A program made the position numbers and the translations under genes. The notes under the pieces were generated by a model. The model did not search any database. It worked only from the letters and a program-made list of their open reading frames with translations, and was not told the origin of the DNA. From assembly GCA_021292105.1 (NCBI GenBank), contig CM037869.1, forward strand, positions 38,510,655 through 38,574,654: a DNA stretch of 64,000 nt, read 5' to 3'. This DNA is from Anadara kagoshimensis (Eukaryota; Mollusca; Bivalvia; Arcoida; Arcidae). Below are positions 35,474 to 48,526 of this stretch, piece after piece (the first letter of the stretch is position 1; every line of letters starts with the position of its first letter).

Positions 35474-38400
35474 ATGGTAAGTAATATAAACGAATAAATC
35501 TATTTTAACACATTAAATGAGAGGTGTTAATAGTATTTATATTTTGCAAGTAAAATCAGGTAAATTTCATGAGAAACAAAATTGACTGTCAATTTTTATT
35601 TGAAATGTATTAAAATTCGGTATCTCTCCATTGAATAAGTAAATATAGGAATAAATTTATTTTCATAAATAAATCTATTTACACACATTAAATGAGAGGT
35701 GCTTATATTTGTATTTTATATGTAAAATCGATTAGTAAATATTATGATACACAAAATTGACTGCCATTTGTTATTTTGTAATGTATCAAAATTTGCTGAC
35801 TGTCCATTATTGTTAGATACTTTACACTGGAGTTTAGCCTCCGAGGCCACCTGCACAGCTGTACGATCCACAGAACAAGAGCTTTAAAAACTTTAAATGA
35901 AATATACAGCTTAATTCTGTCTTCACGTGTATTATTTTTAACAAATTGAACGTTTTGTTTTTTATTAACCAGTTTGACCCAAAGTAAAACAATTAAATGC
36001 AAATATTATTTAATGTTTTTATTTATTTTGTTTATTAATTTACACCATTGTTTTTATTTATTTATTTATTTATTGATTTTTATGTTTAGAAATAAAGAAA
36101 ATATCAATAACTAATAATAATAATAAGGACGACTTCATATCTATCAAAAATAAGCAAACCCGTGTCATTACTACTAGAGGTAAAACATAATGATACAAAT
36201 GATGTATAATTTTAAGGGCTGAAGGATTGAAACATAAATCAAATTATTGTTAAGATCTATTTATATGTCATACTATTGGCTTAGAAAACGATAAACATAT
36301 GCAAAAAATAAATAAATTTTAAATATTAAAACTTGACACCTGGAAAAAGTTAGTAACCAAAGTGTTATTGGTCGGAGATTTTACGTAAATTGTTATTATA
36401 GTACTGCTATGGACGTTTTAGTGGGTGTATATGCTCCGACATTGACTGGAGAAGTAAATATTGATTGAGGTGATACTATTCAACAATTTTTTACAATATT
36501 AATCTTTGTTACCGGGTATTCCTGCTTAGAATTTACAAAATACCAATCGTGTAGTTTGAAAAATACTGCTTTTTATTTATTTCCACTGGTTTTGTGAGTG
36601 ACAGGAAAGAGCCATTCATCCTTTAAGAGCAATTAAGCTGAACGAGAGATTGACAAGTCAATTTGTGTTTTTCAAGTTTATGTAAAACTAAAAACCATAA
36701 TGATTGATTTTAAATAATTTAATTGGTTTTCAGAGAGTATATTAGAAAAAAACATCCGACTTTTTTCTTTTATTTATCTAAACGTATATTCAAACAAAAC
36801 ATTAATTAAATAAAAAACAGAGAGATCATCACGGGAATCTTATGGCTTTTTTTTTGTTTCGTATGCAATTTACAATATAAAAAATTAGAAGATATCATCT
36901 ATGTATGGGACAATAATATCTAACTGCAGTGTGTGAAATCAAAGTGATAGTAAACTGTAGGGTCAACATGCAAGTCATATAACCAGAAACTCAAAATCCA
37001 TTGTGTGTTTCTGGGCTTTATTTTAGCGGGTTCATTTCTTATCCTTTGAAAGTTACTTTCGAATCTAATCTTTATCCGAAGTACTGGTTGTGTAGCTTAT
37101 CTCTAAACCCCTCGGACGAAGATGGTTATATATTAATACAACCACAATAAATGTTCTGAATTACACACATGGCGGGTGCAGCTAGTTAAACAGAAGGCGC
37201 TCACCCTTCCGCAGCAACCGGCCGCACTTCACTGGTACAAGTTCACGTGATTAACCTTACTTGTCAGTTTCTAGGTTTTTCCTATGCTTCTAGATTTTGA
37301 TTCGGACATGAATTAGTAGGTTTAATGATTACATAGCATCTTGAAGTTGAGGATGACTAATAAATTTGTTTTGCTCCCTGAAACAAAATGTTGTCTTATT
37401 TAAACATACCAAGTGATTAATTTCAAAGTTTAATCGTTCAAAGAATTTGCTTTTACTAGTGTTGTTATGTTCAATTTTAAAAATGATGATAATACGCTCA
37501 AGATAATGAACAGAGTGTTATTTAAAAGATAATGGCGAAAACTAACTTTTTTCTTTTCAGATGTTTCGTGTACTATTTACTATTTCCCTTCTATTAGCGA
37601 GCTCGTATGCCCAGTGTCCGACAGTTTGCCAGTGCGCCAACAAGGAAATAAACTGCAATGGTCTAAGACTGACCAGTGTTCCATCAACCTTACAACTATA
37701 TGGTTTTGATAAGCTGGATTTAAGTAATAACCAGCTTACAGTCATTGGATCCGATGCTTTTGCATCGTTTGGTGTTAAAGAAATTTTACTCAGCAACAAC
37801 TATATAACTAATATCGACGTCAATGCCTTTAGAGGACTAGAAAACAAAATTGAAAAGCTTGATATTAGCAATAATCAGCTTACGTCATTACAACCTGCGT
37901 TTAGCCACTTAAATACAATAAATTTCCTAGACGTTAGCGGTAATCCTATTCCAGACAAGGGTTTTACAGATTCAATCATGAGGGATATTGGCAATACGCG
38001 AAAAAAATTTGTCTTCGGACATCAACATGTTCTTACAAGATGGCCTACAAGTACAAGCCATTTTCCACGTTTGACTGACTTAGAATTAAATGGAGCGAGC
38101 ATCAATTACCTTCCACAAAATTCCTTCCATTCTTTTGAAAGCACGCTTACAAATTTGACAATAAAAAACACGAACATGGCGACCGTACCGCTCGGTTTAT
38201 CTCACCTTCCAAGACTGGTTGAATTCCATTTTGATCACAACCACGAATCTGGCGATTATGGTATCATAGAACAATCGTTTGTGGGACTTTCAAAGCTTCG
38301 TACATTGAGTCTTCGAGATAACAATTTAAATAGATTCCCATTCGTACTTAAACCTTTGGTCGAGTTAAACGATCTAAGTTTGGATGATAATAGACTTCTC

Positions 38401-38937
38401 GTTATCAGCGACGAAGCTGTCAAGTTTATCAACAACAGCAAAATACATAATCTGAGACTTGTCAACTGTTCCCTGGACAGAATTCCCGGAGCTATAACCG
38501 GACGGAACGGAAACCTTCAACATCTACAATTACTCGATTTCTCTAAAAATAACATCAAAAGTCTCGACAGGAGTGACCTGCAGAATCTCCACAGCCTCCA
38601 AACTTTGTCTCTTGCTGGAAATAAAGAACTTCAATACGTATCTGACAGCGCGTTATCAAACCTGCCAAACCTTGAAAGGATCGATCTCTCGGACACACAT
38701 CTTCAAACCGTACCGAATGCGCTTAAAAACATTCCGCGATTGAATTACCTTAACCTTCAAAACGACGACATTGAATGCACTTGTGATCTTGTAGATTTTA
38801 AAATTCGAGTCGATTCGACACCATTAGGAAGTGGTCAGATACTCGGGAACTGTGCTACAATTTTTTCGAACATTCGACATTATATCGATAGTTTTGTTGT
38901 CAATTGTCCAGAGTATATAAGGAAACATGGCCGTTAA
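35474..38937 (+). CDS. LRR gene D: secreted leucine-rich-repeat protein, intact
   Basis: Exon 1 supplies only an ATG (35474-35476) followed by the donor gtaagt. The 2084-bp intron ends in 'tttcttttcag'. Exon 2 (37561-38937) again begins with ATG, so the spliced product starts MMFRVLFTISLLLASSYA; if exon 1 were non-coding, the second ATG gives the same signal peptide. N cap CPTVCQCANKEINC; LRR blocks KKFVFGHQHVL, TNLTIKNTNMATVP, VEFHFDHNHESGD; C cap CTCDLVDFKI ... GNCATI ... VNCP; tail EYIRKHGR. 459 residues. Two AATAAA signals follow (39018 and 39094). The middle and 3' half is almost identical to gene C, the 5' half much less so. The intron holds a reverse X repeat (37145-37325). Confidence 0.92.
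35477..37560 (+). other. Intron 1 of LRR gene D
   Basis: AT-rich intron. Contains a direct repeat ('aaatctattt'/'cattaaatgagaggtg' near 35500 and again near 35680), AT-rich runs, and a reverse X repeat at 37145-37325 with 'acacatggcgggtgcagc' and 'caagttcacgtgattaac'. No additional exon was seen. Confidence 0.55.
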
Positions 38938-40673
38938 TTTCTAATTTTAATCAATGTTTTCCAATTATTACAATTGCAGACAGAGACTTAAGTCTTTGAA
39001 AAGGAATTAACTATATCAATAAAAAAAATCATAATTCATTGTAAGATGCCAATTTATTTGATTCTACATTTTGCATTAGCCATTTACTATGTCAATAAAA
39101 ATGCGTTTGATTATTTTCCCAATAAATGTAAATTAAACTTATTCGTGTTTTGTTAATCAATGGTCAGTGTTGCAGTGACTAAAGTACTTTAACCAATACG
39201 TCTACAAAAGGTCAATAATGTAAAGCATTATAGCTTTTTTGGTGAAGGCGCATTTACGGTGTATTTTTAGATGGTGGAGTTGAGTAATGATGTTAACGTC
39301 ACTGTCAAGATAATTTCACTTAGGTCGAGACGTCGCTATAGTCGAAAGTGCAGAAATACTTTGCTAAATAGTCCATTCACTCTACGGTTTGACCTCCAAC
39401 TAATTGCAACAGAATTTTTTTACTGGTATGTTTTTGTATACATAAAATGTTTATGGTAAAATTCTAAAAAAAATCTAATAGTGGAAAGCAGTTTTTGGAA
39501 ATTTTAATTTCTTATTTGGGTATTCTATCGAAAAGGAAGATAACTCTTGTAAAACAGGTGGGATTTCAGTCCCATTATATTGTGGTCGATATAAGGCTCA
39601 AAGTACAGAGTTATCTCCCTTTTCTATAGAAAAGTCTTATCAATTTGACAAATTTAATTGAAAAAGCAAAGATCCCCTGAATTAAAATTGTTTGAATTTT
39701 TATGCTGAATAATACCTTTCCCGAAAACAATCACATAAAAATATTTTCTGTTGCAATTACTTTGAGGTTTGACTCTATTTATCGAAAATAGAAATCAGTT
39801 CTCCAGTTAGTGGAAGTGGTCTCCAACCTCCAAGTTAGAATCTAGTGTGAGAAATATTGTAAGCTCCCTTACCGAAGATTTAACGATGATTTATAATAGA
39901 AAATAGCAATAAGAACTTCTCCAATTAGAAGAGGTAACCTCTCGCGGCCTGAGCTCAAACTCCACTCGAGAACAGCATAGTTTGCGAAAATTAGTCAGTT
40001 TGCTAGCCGAAGAATCATTAGCTTTTCTTTTAGCAATGTTTGTAATAGAAAATAGCAATTAGTAATTCTATAGAAAGAAAAAGTAGCCTCTCACATCAAA
40101 GTTCGAATACCACTCGGACACAGCGAGAAAATGTACCAGTTCTCTTGTCGGAGATCAGTGAATTCCCTGGTGGAAGTTCACGTGTCTAACCTAACATGTC
40201 AGTTCCAAAGTTTTTACTTTGCGTCTGGATTGTGATTCGGACATGGATTAGTATTTTTGTTTTCAATTTAAACTATGTATTGACAATTTCAAATAAAAAC
40301 GGGTCCATGAAGAAGCAAATTTAAAAAAACAAAACAATGCAGTACAGAGCAATACTAGGGCCAATGATAATTAAAATAATGACTACCAACATGGTTCTCT
40401 GATTTCAATGAAAAAGTGTTCAGGTGGATGGTCCTGAATTCAATGAGAAATTTCGATTGTTACCCAGTCGTATTCAGGCGAACGGTCTCTGAAATCAATG
40501 AAAAAATGGTTCCCAGCGGTATCTAAATAAACGGTCTCTTAATTCAATGACAAAATAGTGCCCAGTGGTATCCAAACCGACGATCTCTGATTTCAATAAG
40601 AAAATGGCACCAAGCGGTATACATTCTCTGATTTCAGTGACAAAACGGTACCCAGCTGTATACAGACGGACGA

Positions 40674-41186
40674 TCTCATTAGATCAGCATAGTAAGCCCC
40701 AGTAATAGAGACTCCAGCAGGTTTTTAATTGATTAAAAGAACATCCCAAAACACAGTGGTCATGACTTTTCCAGCTGATGGTTGGGTTTTGATTTTCTTT
40801 GGTGGGCGTGAGCCAGGGTGCTTTCATTGCATTACTTTTGACATCACAAGATGCTCGTTGATAACCGTGTATACACTTCCATGTGAAATGTCACACTCCC
40901 TAACTATGTCATCAATCCTAATTCGACGACCATTCATGATAAGGGTCTCCACAGACGTGACAATTTCCTTTGTGATGACATCAGCTGGTCGACCTGACCG
41001 TGGGTCATCTATCGGTGAGATGCGCCCACGTTTAAATTCAGCTGACCTTTTTGCCACTGTGGCATAGGCAGGACCACTGTCACCGTACACCTCGGTCATT
41101 CGCCGGTGAATTTCTTTGGCATTTGATCCCTATACTGTGAGGAACTTTATTACTGCCCTAAACTCAACATTTTGATTTTCCATCAT
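40674..41186 (-). mobile_element. Mariner-family transposase fragment, copy 2 (deleted)
   Basis: Partner of 1112-1808. The N-terminal part (HRRMTEVYGDSGPAYATVAK, RSGRPADVITKEIV) and the FWD segment remain. About 186 bases between them, including the DETW catalytic motif, are gone, leaving a clean junction at about 40833. The shared N-terminal TAG shows the element was already dead when it was duplicated. Confidence 0.88.
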
Positions 41187-41851
41187 TGCTTGATGGTCAC
41201 CAACTTTGTATGCTTTTGAGAGTTACACAAATATGTTGTGATAAATAAACTTTATATGTTTAAAATGGCGGAATGTCGTGTTGTCTAAATAAGTAAAGAA
41301 AATGTGTGTTGTGCTTGGCTGAATACGCTGTTCTGTGAACTTTCTGACTTCCTTTCGTAGTAGGGGAAAAGTATTCAGGCCAAAATGTACCTCTGTAGAC
41401 TTTTAGACTGTTATCCATGTCATTTAACATTATTTGTCAGGGTACGCCATGTGCGCAGAATAGTGCATCTAGTATCTAAGTTTGATATAAGTGCGGTTTC
41501 AAAGATGTCAACATACACCACCGGGTTAAATTGCAAAGAAAAACACAAGAATTGAGTGCTAAAATTAGGTAACTAGTTGGCCCCCTCCCCCAATAGTTTT
41601 AAAGGTTTTAAATGCCAGTGGAATTTTATCCCTTTTGCTCTTTTTTCATGTTATTTGATTCTTTGTATAAAACCAGCTGATCATAAAGGCCACATTTCCT
41701 GGTTCCCTGGGTGGCTATTTTATACAGGTTTGACTATAGTCCTAAAATATTTGTTAATATTGAAATACAATTCAATTACTCTCTCGTTTAGTTTAGGAAG
41801 CATAATTAACACATAATACCGTTGAATGTATTTTATTCTTAATGACGTTTT

Positions 41852-42655
41852 GTTATTGGCCGCGGTGGCCTTGTGCTCAAGATTTTGGCTTTCAAACTTA
41901 AGTCGTCTCATTGCTGTGCGTTAGATATCAGTCAACTGCAAGTGACGTAAAAAACATTCAGTTAACCAATCATCTTATTACCTTGGGTCGTCGTGACATA
42001 GCGTTTTACACATTAGCCTTCAGACCAAATACGTTCAACATTCAACCAAACAAATTCTTTATCGTGAGCAGCGGAGTGGTAAAGACGTTGTCGGTCAAAC
42101 ACAATACGGCTCATTGCTGTTGGTTCGACCCCGGACGACCGCATGTGACATAAAACATCATTTAGCCAACCACCTGCCCTAGTGGTAAAGACGTAAAGCC
42201 GCTGATACCAAGGTATCTTAACGTCGTGTATTCGATCCCGGTCAAGGTCGATCGCAAGTGACACAAAACATAACCAAACAACAATTTTTAATATTGGGCT
42301 GTGATGGCCTTGCGTAGAAATATAAAGCATTCAAACTCAACAAAGGCAACTCGACGCTATGGGTTCGATCTCGGCCAACGGCAATTGACAAAAACAACAT
42401 TTAACCAATCTGATTTTTTTATATTTAATCGCGATAGCTTAGTGGTTAAGACGTGAACAATATAACCCATGACATGTCAGCGCTGCGAGGCCGATCTCTA
42501 GTAGTGTAAAATAACATTTGACCAACCAGTTTTTGTTATCTTGGGCCGCTGTGTCCTAGTAGTTAAGACGTGGGTCTGAAAACTAAAAGCGTCTTACATT
42601 GTGGGTTCGAAATCAAGTGACATTAAATTAAACAGCATGCAACCAACCAACATTT
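41852..42655 (+). repeat. Tandem array of tRNA-like SINE heads, about 130 bp period, copy 2
   Basis: Same six-unit array as 2463-3290, with scattered substitutions and small indels ('gggttcgatctcggccaa', 'gtgggttcgaaatcaa'). Unit number and order match copy 1, so the array was already complete at duplication. Confidence 0.7.
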
Positions 42656-43163
42656 AATCTTGAATCGAACGCTTTACTGCGTATAGTATTTGACTTCCAA
42701 CAAAACATTGTTAACTCTCTTATCTTATCTTAAGGTTTTAAGAACGGTAAACTTCAACAGTAGTGACAAGGAACTACGGAGAAAATAACTCCAAAGTCAA
42801 ACATCAAAAGGATTCTAGCGAGGTATATATTTTCAAGCTTTTTTCACGCTTTCCAAAATTTTTAAAACTCTTTCATTATTTTTTCATTCTGTTATATATA
42901 AAATGAAATACATATTTATTAAATTGAGCAACTTTAGCTCAGAATTTCAAAAAGTTATAACAAGGTACTTATTAATTGATAATATCATATTATCAATGCG
43001 TCTTAACATTTGGTTCATGGTTCTACATATAGTTTTATATTTTGCATTTTATTTCTACATGTTTGTATTAATAGTATGTAACAATTTTTGTTGGAGCGCC
43101 TTATGTAAGATTGATTCAATCCAAACAAGCAACCCTTGAAATATAAAGTCATAATATTTATAA

Positions 43164-43199
<36 letters not shown>

Positions 43200-44951
43200 A
43201 TGTATTATCTAGTCCGTTGTTTGGTACAATATGTCTTTTGTAATATATTGAAATGTAGTGATGGACAGGCCACTGGTTTCAAAACACCTGGAATCACAAA
43301 TGTTCGTGTGAGGTTTACCTTGGTATAATAAATTTAAGTCCCATTTTTCTCATTTGGATTTCCACTATGTCGGTACCAGCATTAGTACTACTGATGAGGA
43401 CTTTTATTCCCAAACGGTCGTCTAGTGCTGCAAAATTATAACAGGTTTTATGGTAAATTCATCTATTTTCATAAACAATTCATAGTTCATAAACAACGCG
43501 TTATTTGACTTGGTCTAATAAAAAACAAACATACTAATCCATGTCCGAATCACAATCCAGAAGCAAAGTAAAAACTTTTGAACTGACAAGTTAGGTTAGA
43601 CGTGTTAACTTCCACCAGGTTGCTCCGTCCTGTTTAGCTAGCTACACCCGCCACGTGTGTAATCAAAATTGTGTGAAAGGAACATGGGACAACAAATATA
43701 TTCAGGGCAATCCTGGACACAGAGACATCAAACTTATCAACAATACTGGGAAGACGGTCATAAAACTTTTTGAGGGCCTTCATAAGCCGAGGCTTGCCAT
43801 ATGTCTGAGTTAACCATTTATTTGCCAGCAGCCTGCTTCGTTGTACAACGGATTTTACCTATCCCAAGGACATCAGATAAGTAGGATGGCTCGGGTGATC
43901 CAATATGTTGAACTCACATCACTCCAATAGATACCATATTGTCATTAAATAAAAGAAATTTGTGTTTTCTTCTTATTTATAGTTCTAGACCCAGTTTTTC
44001 AAGGCTTGATTAGTTTAATCAATGATTAACAAAAATTAATAACATCGATAAAAATCTAGACATCAGTATGCAACTGATACTTTTTATTACATGTACAATG
44101 TTCTTGAGTTTGATGATATTTTATTCATTTTCGATAATTTCAGCATTACATTGACAGTATACATGTATTTGAAATTTTACAAAATTAACAATTTTGACTA
44201 ATCAACTGATTAAACTAATCAAGCTTCAAACAACTGGTCCCTGTTTTTTAGTTGCAATTAGCTGTTTATACACGCATGTTTCTATAAGCTGCAGGACAAG
44301 GAAAATGAATTAACGTCTTATACAATTTTATTTATTTATTTATTTATTTACTAGTATTTTTTGTTGTTGTTGTTCAAAATATCCCAATAGCTATCTAAAC
44401 TTATATCTGTGATAACTACAATATTTTATCGTTTTCGGCATTTTTCGCAGAAAAAAATGAACCCAGTTATCTTTTAGGTTTAGAAATTTCTAGAAACATC
44501 TTTTTAAGTTTTAACTTTAATTTGCTTGGGGTTGTGATTTGAACTTGGGCTGTATGCTTATGTAGATTATGTACACTTAAGCTATCTACAAACGGTATTC
44601 AATAGAATCTTCTAACGAATTTCTTACTTAAAGTTGTATCAATTAAATATATAATTGTCGATATCTATTAATCTTTATTTAAAAGACGTAAATGCTTTTT
44701 GAAGTAATCATTTTTATGGTTTGGAAAATATTGTACAGAACTTTTACAACTGTCTCATATTTTAGGTACGTTGTATAAACAAGCTTTTAATGTTTGTAAG
44801 ATATTGTATAGAGCTTTTATCGTGTCTCATATGTTAAAGGCAGGATCTCATACTTGTTTTTAAATGCCAAATATTTATATGTATTTTAATATTGTGTTTG
44901 ATTTGTGTCACGTTAATAACTATTTTACTACTACTACCTACTCTATTTCAG

Positions 44952-46310
44952 ATGTGTATGTTTGTAGTCATAACACTACTGGTTGTAATTGTATTACTAA
45001 CTCTGTGCAGCAGTATGCCCTCTGGGATCACATAGCAAATGTTTCTGTATCCATGACGTCATCGACTGTACACGTCACAATGTTACCACCATTGAACCAT
45101 TCTGCCTGGATCCACCAATGAGTATTCAACGCTCTCTTTATCTGGCAATTCTTTAAGAATTGTGTCGAACAGTAGCTTTAAGAATCTTAAAGTTGCGAAC
45201 ATATTTTTGGATAACAATATCATAAGTGACATTGAGTTTGACGCATTCAACGACCTGTCCGTCTTGTTAAAAGTCCTGAATTTAGAGAATAACAAGTTGA
45301 CAACAATCCTAAGGCTTTGATAAACCTGGACGTTTTGGCAACCCTGAATTTGAAGAAAACCCTATAACATCAGTAGGCTTCATGAATGGTGATGCCGTTT
45401 TCAGACACCTCGGTATAAGCATGCGTGAGTTCCATTTCGGGGATGAAAGTCAGAATTTTTGGCCGAGCACCATCAGTCATTTCCAACAACTTCGAGTATT
45501 GTACATTTACGGAACCAACGTACAAGTAGCGCCACCTCATGCTTTTCATAGTTTCGAAAGAACACTTCGCGAACTGCATATTACCAATACCAAGCTGTCG
45601 ATTGTTCCGAACTCCATCGGTGAGCTAAGCGCGTTGGAAGAATTGTATTTCGACGATAATGTTAACGTTGGTGACCAGAACATCATAAGTGCGTCGTTTA
45701 AAAGTCTAGCAGGAACACTTCATACGTTGAGTCTGCAAAATAATAGTTTAACAACGTTTCCGAATATTCTCTACGATCTCACGAGTCTACATAATTTCAC
45801 GATGGACAGAAATAAACTTTGGTACATCAGCGATGACGCGGTGTCAACTTTAAACAGCAACATAACGTATTTGAGTTTCAAACAATGCAATTTGGACCGA
45901 ATACCGCAGTCGTTATTGAGAATTACCCCCCTTATGTTTCTTGATTTGACGGAAAATAACATTCACAGTATTGAACGAGATGATTTAGGGTATCTTAGAC
46001 ATTTGAAAACATTAATTGCACGTAAAAATCCACTAAAATACGTATCTACAGAAGTTTTGAAAGGAATGAATTCTCTGACAACCCTTGACTTCTCAGATAC
46101 GAAACTTCCGGCAATACCGACTGCCATTGTGCATGCGCCGACATTGCGGACATTGAAATTTAACAACGCGCCGATAGCTTGCACCTGTGACTTAAATGGT
46201 ATCTGTCAAGCCCATTCCATGACAAAACGATGCATATTGAAGGACTCTGTGAGACCATTAACCAATCAATCCAACAATACTTGACCACCCGCGTACCAAG
46301 ATGTCCTTAA
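44952..46310 (+). pseudogene. LRR gene A': duplicate of gene A with six 1-base losses
   Basis: Duplicate of gene A, also preceded by 'ctatttcag'. It spans 1359 bp, exactly six short of gene A's 1365-bp frame. I find six single-base deletions relative to gene A: three in the signal-peptide/N-cap region (before about 45105), two near 45306 and 45357, and one in the C cap (tgtgactta for tgtgatctta, near 46191). The G missing from gene A is present here. The long middle section (from about 45382, MNGDAVFRHLGISMREFHFG) reads intact and is almost identical to gene A. Few substitutions with many 1-base losses can mean a young pseudogene or uncorrected long-read errors. If translated as written it would make no complete secreted LRR protein. 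Confidence 0.85.
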
Positions 46311-48526
46311 CGGAATGTCGAAAGTCCTTAACGGAATACCGATACAATTAAACTTTCTTAGCTTTATTTACAGAAGAGTTCTGCAAACTTCAGTCTCTTG
46401 TAAGCTTTTGTGTATGTAATATTTGTTAAATTTAACCAGAATATAAAGAAACCATGTCCCTGTTTCACAATCATTTCTTAAGGGTTTTCTAAATCTTATC
46501 TGACAAATTAAAAACCTCTATTTTTTAAGAAATCGAGATATTATGGTGTCATTTCAAAGTATACATCATGCATTTAGTTTTGACAAAATATAATTCCTAG
46601 CTCCAAAAAAGAGCTTGCTAAAATTTGCTTTTAAGTTCAGGAATGATTATGAAACCGGGACCAGGACCCCGTTATTCAAAGCTCCGTTACCTTAACCAAA
46701 TGGTTAGTGAAAAATCAAAATGTTATTAAATTAATGAATAATTTATAATTATTATTGACATATATTTGGGACTTAAATCGCGTCTTTTTTATAATATCAA
46801 TTGAATGTATATATTTACTCTTAATAAAAAATAAAAATATTATTACTACCAAAGATATAAAATTTAACTAACCAATACGTTAAGATAATGGAGTTTAAAA
46901 AAACTGAGTCTTGGCCCCAGTTTCACAAACATTTCTTAACTAAGATTTTACTTAAATATGACAACTTAAAAACCTTTTTGGTATTGTTAACTGTTAAGAA
47001 ATTGTGGAATTAAAAATTCCATGCAGCGCATGACATCTGCATTTAGCTTTGACAAAAATATTTATCCGTAGTTTCAAAAAGAATTGCCAAAATTTTTAAG
47101 ATATCGAAAATCTTAGTTTTGGAATTATTGTGAAACCGGAGCCAAACTCTACATTGAAATATATGTCTTATCGATTTATAAAAATTGAAAGTGTAACGAG
47201 TGGCCTTAATGATCTAGAATGAGCAAAAATATTTGTGAATAAATTAAAAAAAATGATTTTAGTTTGATGAATACTATTGATACAGTTTTATGATAAAGCC
47301 TAGTTCGGTAAAGAATACTGCAGATCACTTTTTTTCGCAAGAAGAAAATTTCGCGTCAAGACCAGCTTGGCTTTATTCGTTTGATATGCTTGATATTTGA
47401 ATTCGCTTTTGGAATCTTATTGAATACAATATATGTATGTCAATATAGAAATATCTGTGCTGGAAATATTCGTGTGATATTTGAATTCGCAATGGGATAA
47501 GTCGCGAATTTAAATCTCTCACGAAATAAAAGTGTTCTATAGTACGATGTTTTACGACAGTCAAGATCATTTCACTTATATTCGGGTAACTAGTTCTGGG
47601 ATGGTAAAGAAAACCAAACACTTCGACAATCCGAAAAAGTGGGAATCGAATCTATGCTATGAAAAACTCTACCATTTATAATTTTGTCTTGTATAGTAAG
47701 ACAGTCTTGTACGAACCTATATCTTTAACATGTCATTTTGTGTACCACAAGTTACCGTAACACAGTCCTTGCTATGACATATCAAAACACGGATGTTGTA
47801 CCACATATATTGCCCAACACGAACTTTGCCCTTTGAACTTTATATCGTAACAGTGCTCTTGTGTCCACCCTACATAGTAGCATGACAATTGAGTTAGACC
47901 AATATCGAAGCACGGGCCTTGTGCCACCATTATCGTACAGTATATATACAATGACATTGCCTTTGTCGTTCCTGAGGCTACGGTGGCCTAATGGATAAGA
48001 CGTAAGTCTAGAAATCCAGGGCCTCTCGCCGCTGTGATTTCAAGTCCCGCTTAGACCACATGTGGGTAATTGAATTTTCCTTGCCGTTGGCCTTTACTGA
48101 TAAACCTGGTATCAGTATAATGGACTGGTGGAGTGGTATGCTTGTCTGCAGCGTACTGACTGTGAGCTAGCATCTTAAAGTCGCCCCCTGACTGCGGGCT
48201 AGTACAAGGTAGACCATACAACACACTCGCACTTCACATGCATGTACACGAAATTGTTCATAGATTAATTCATATAGATTAATATAATAGTTCTCGTCGC
48301 GAATAGCTGAAAAATTGCTGATGCGACGTTAGGCAATATTCAACCTACCAATCAACCAACCTTTGTCGTACCACACCTATATCGTGACACGGGCTGTAAG
48401 AATATGCACATTGTTCTGTAATTTTTGGGTATAACGCCAGGGTATCCGACCATTCTTAGAGTAACGTTAATAGCGGATAATAACGTCCATTGTTTGTATA
48501 ATTATAACAGTCTCTTAAGAAGAGGG

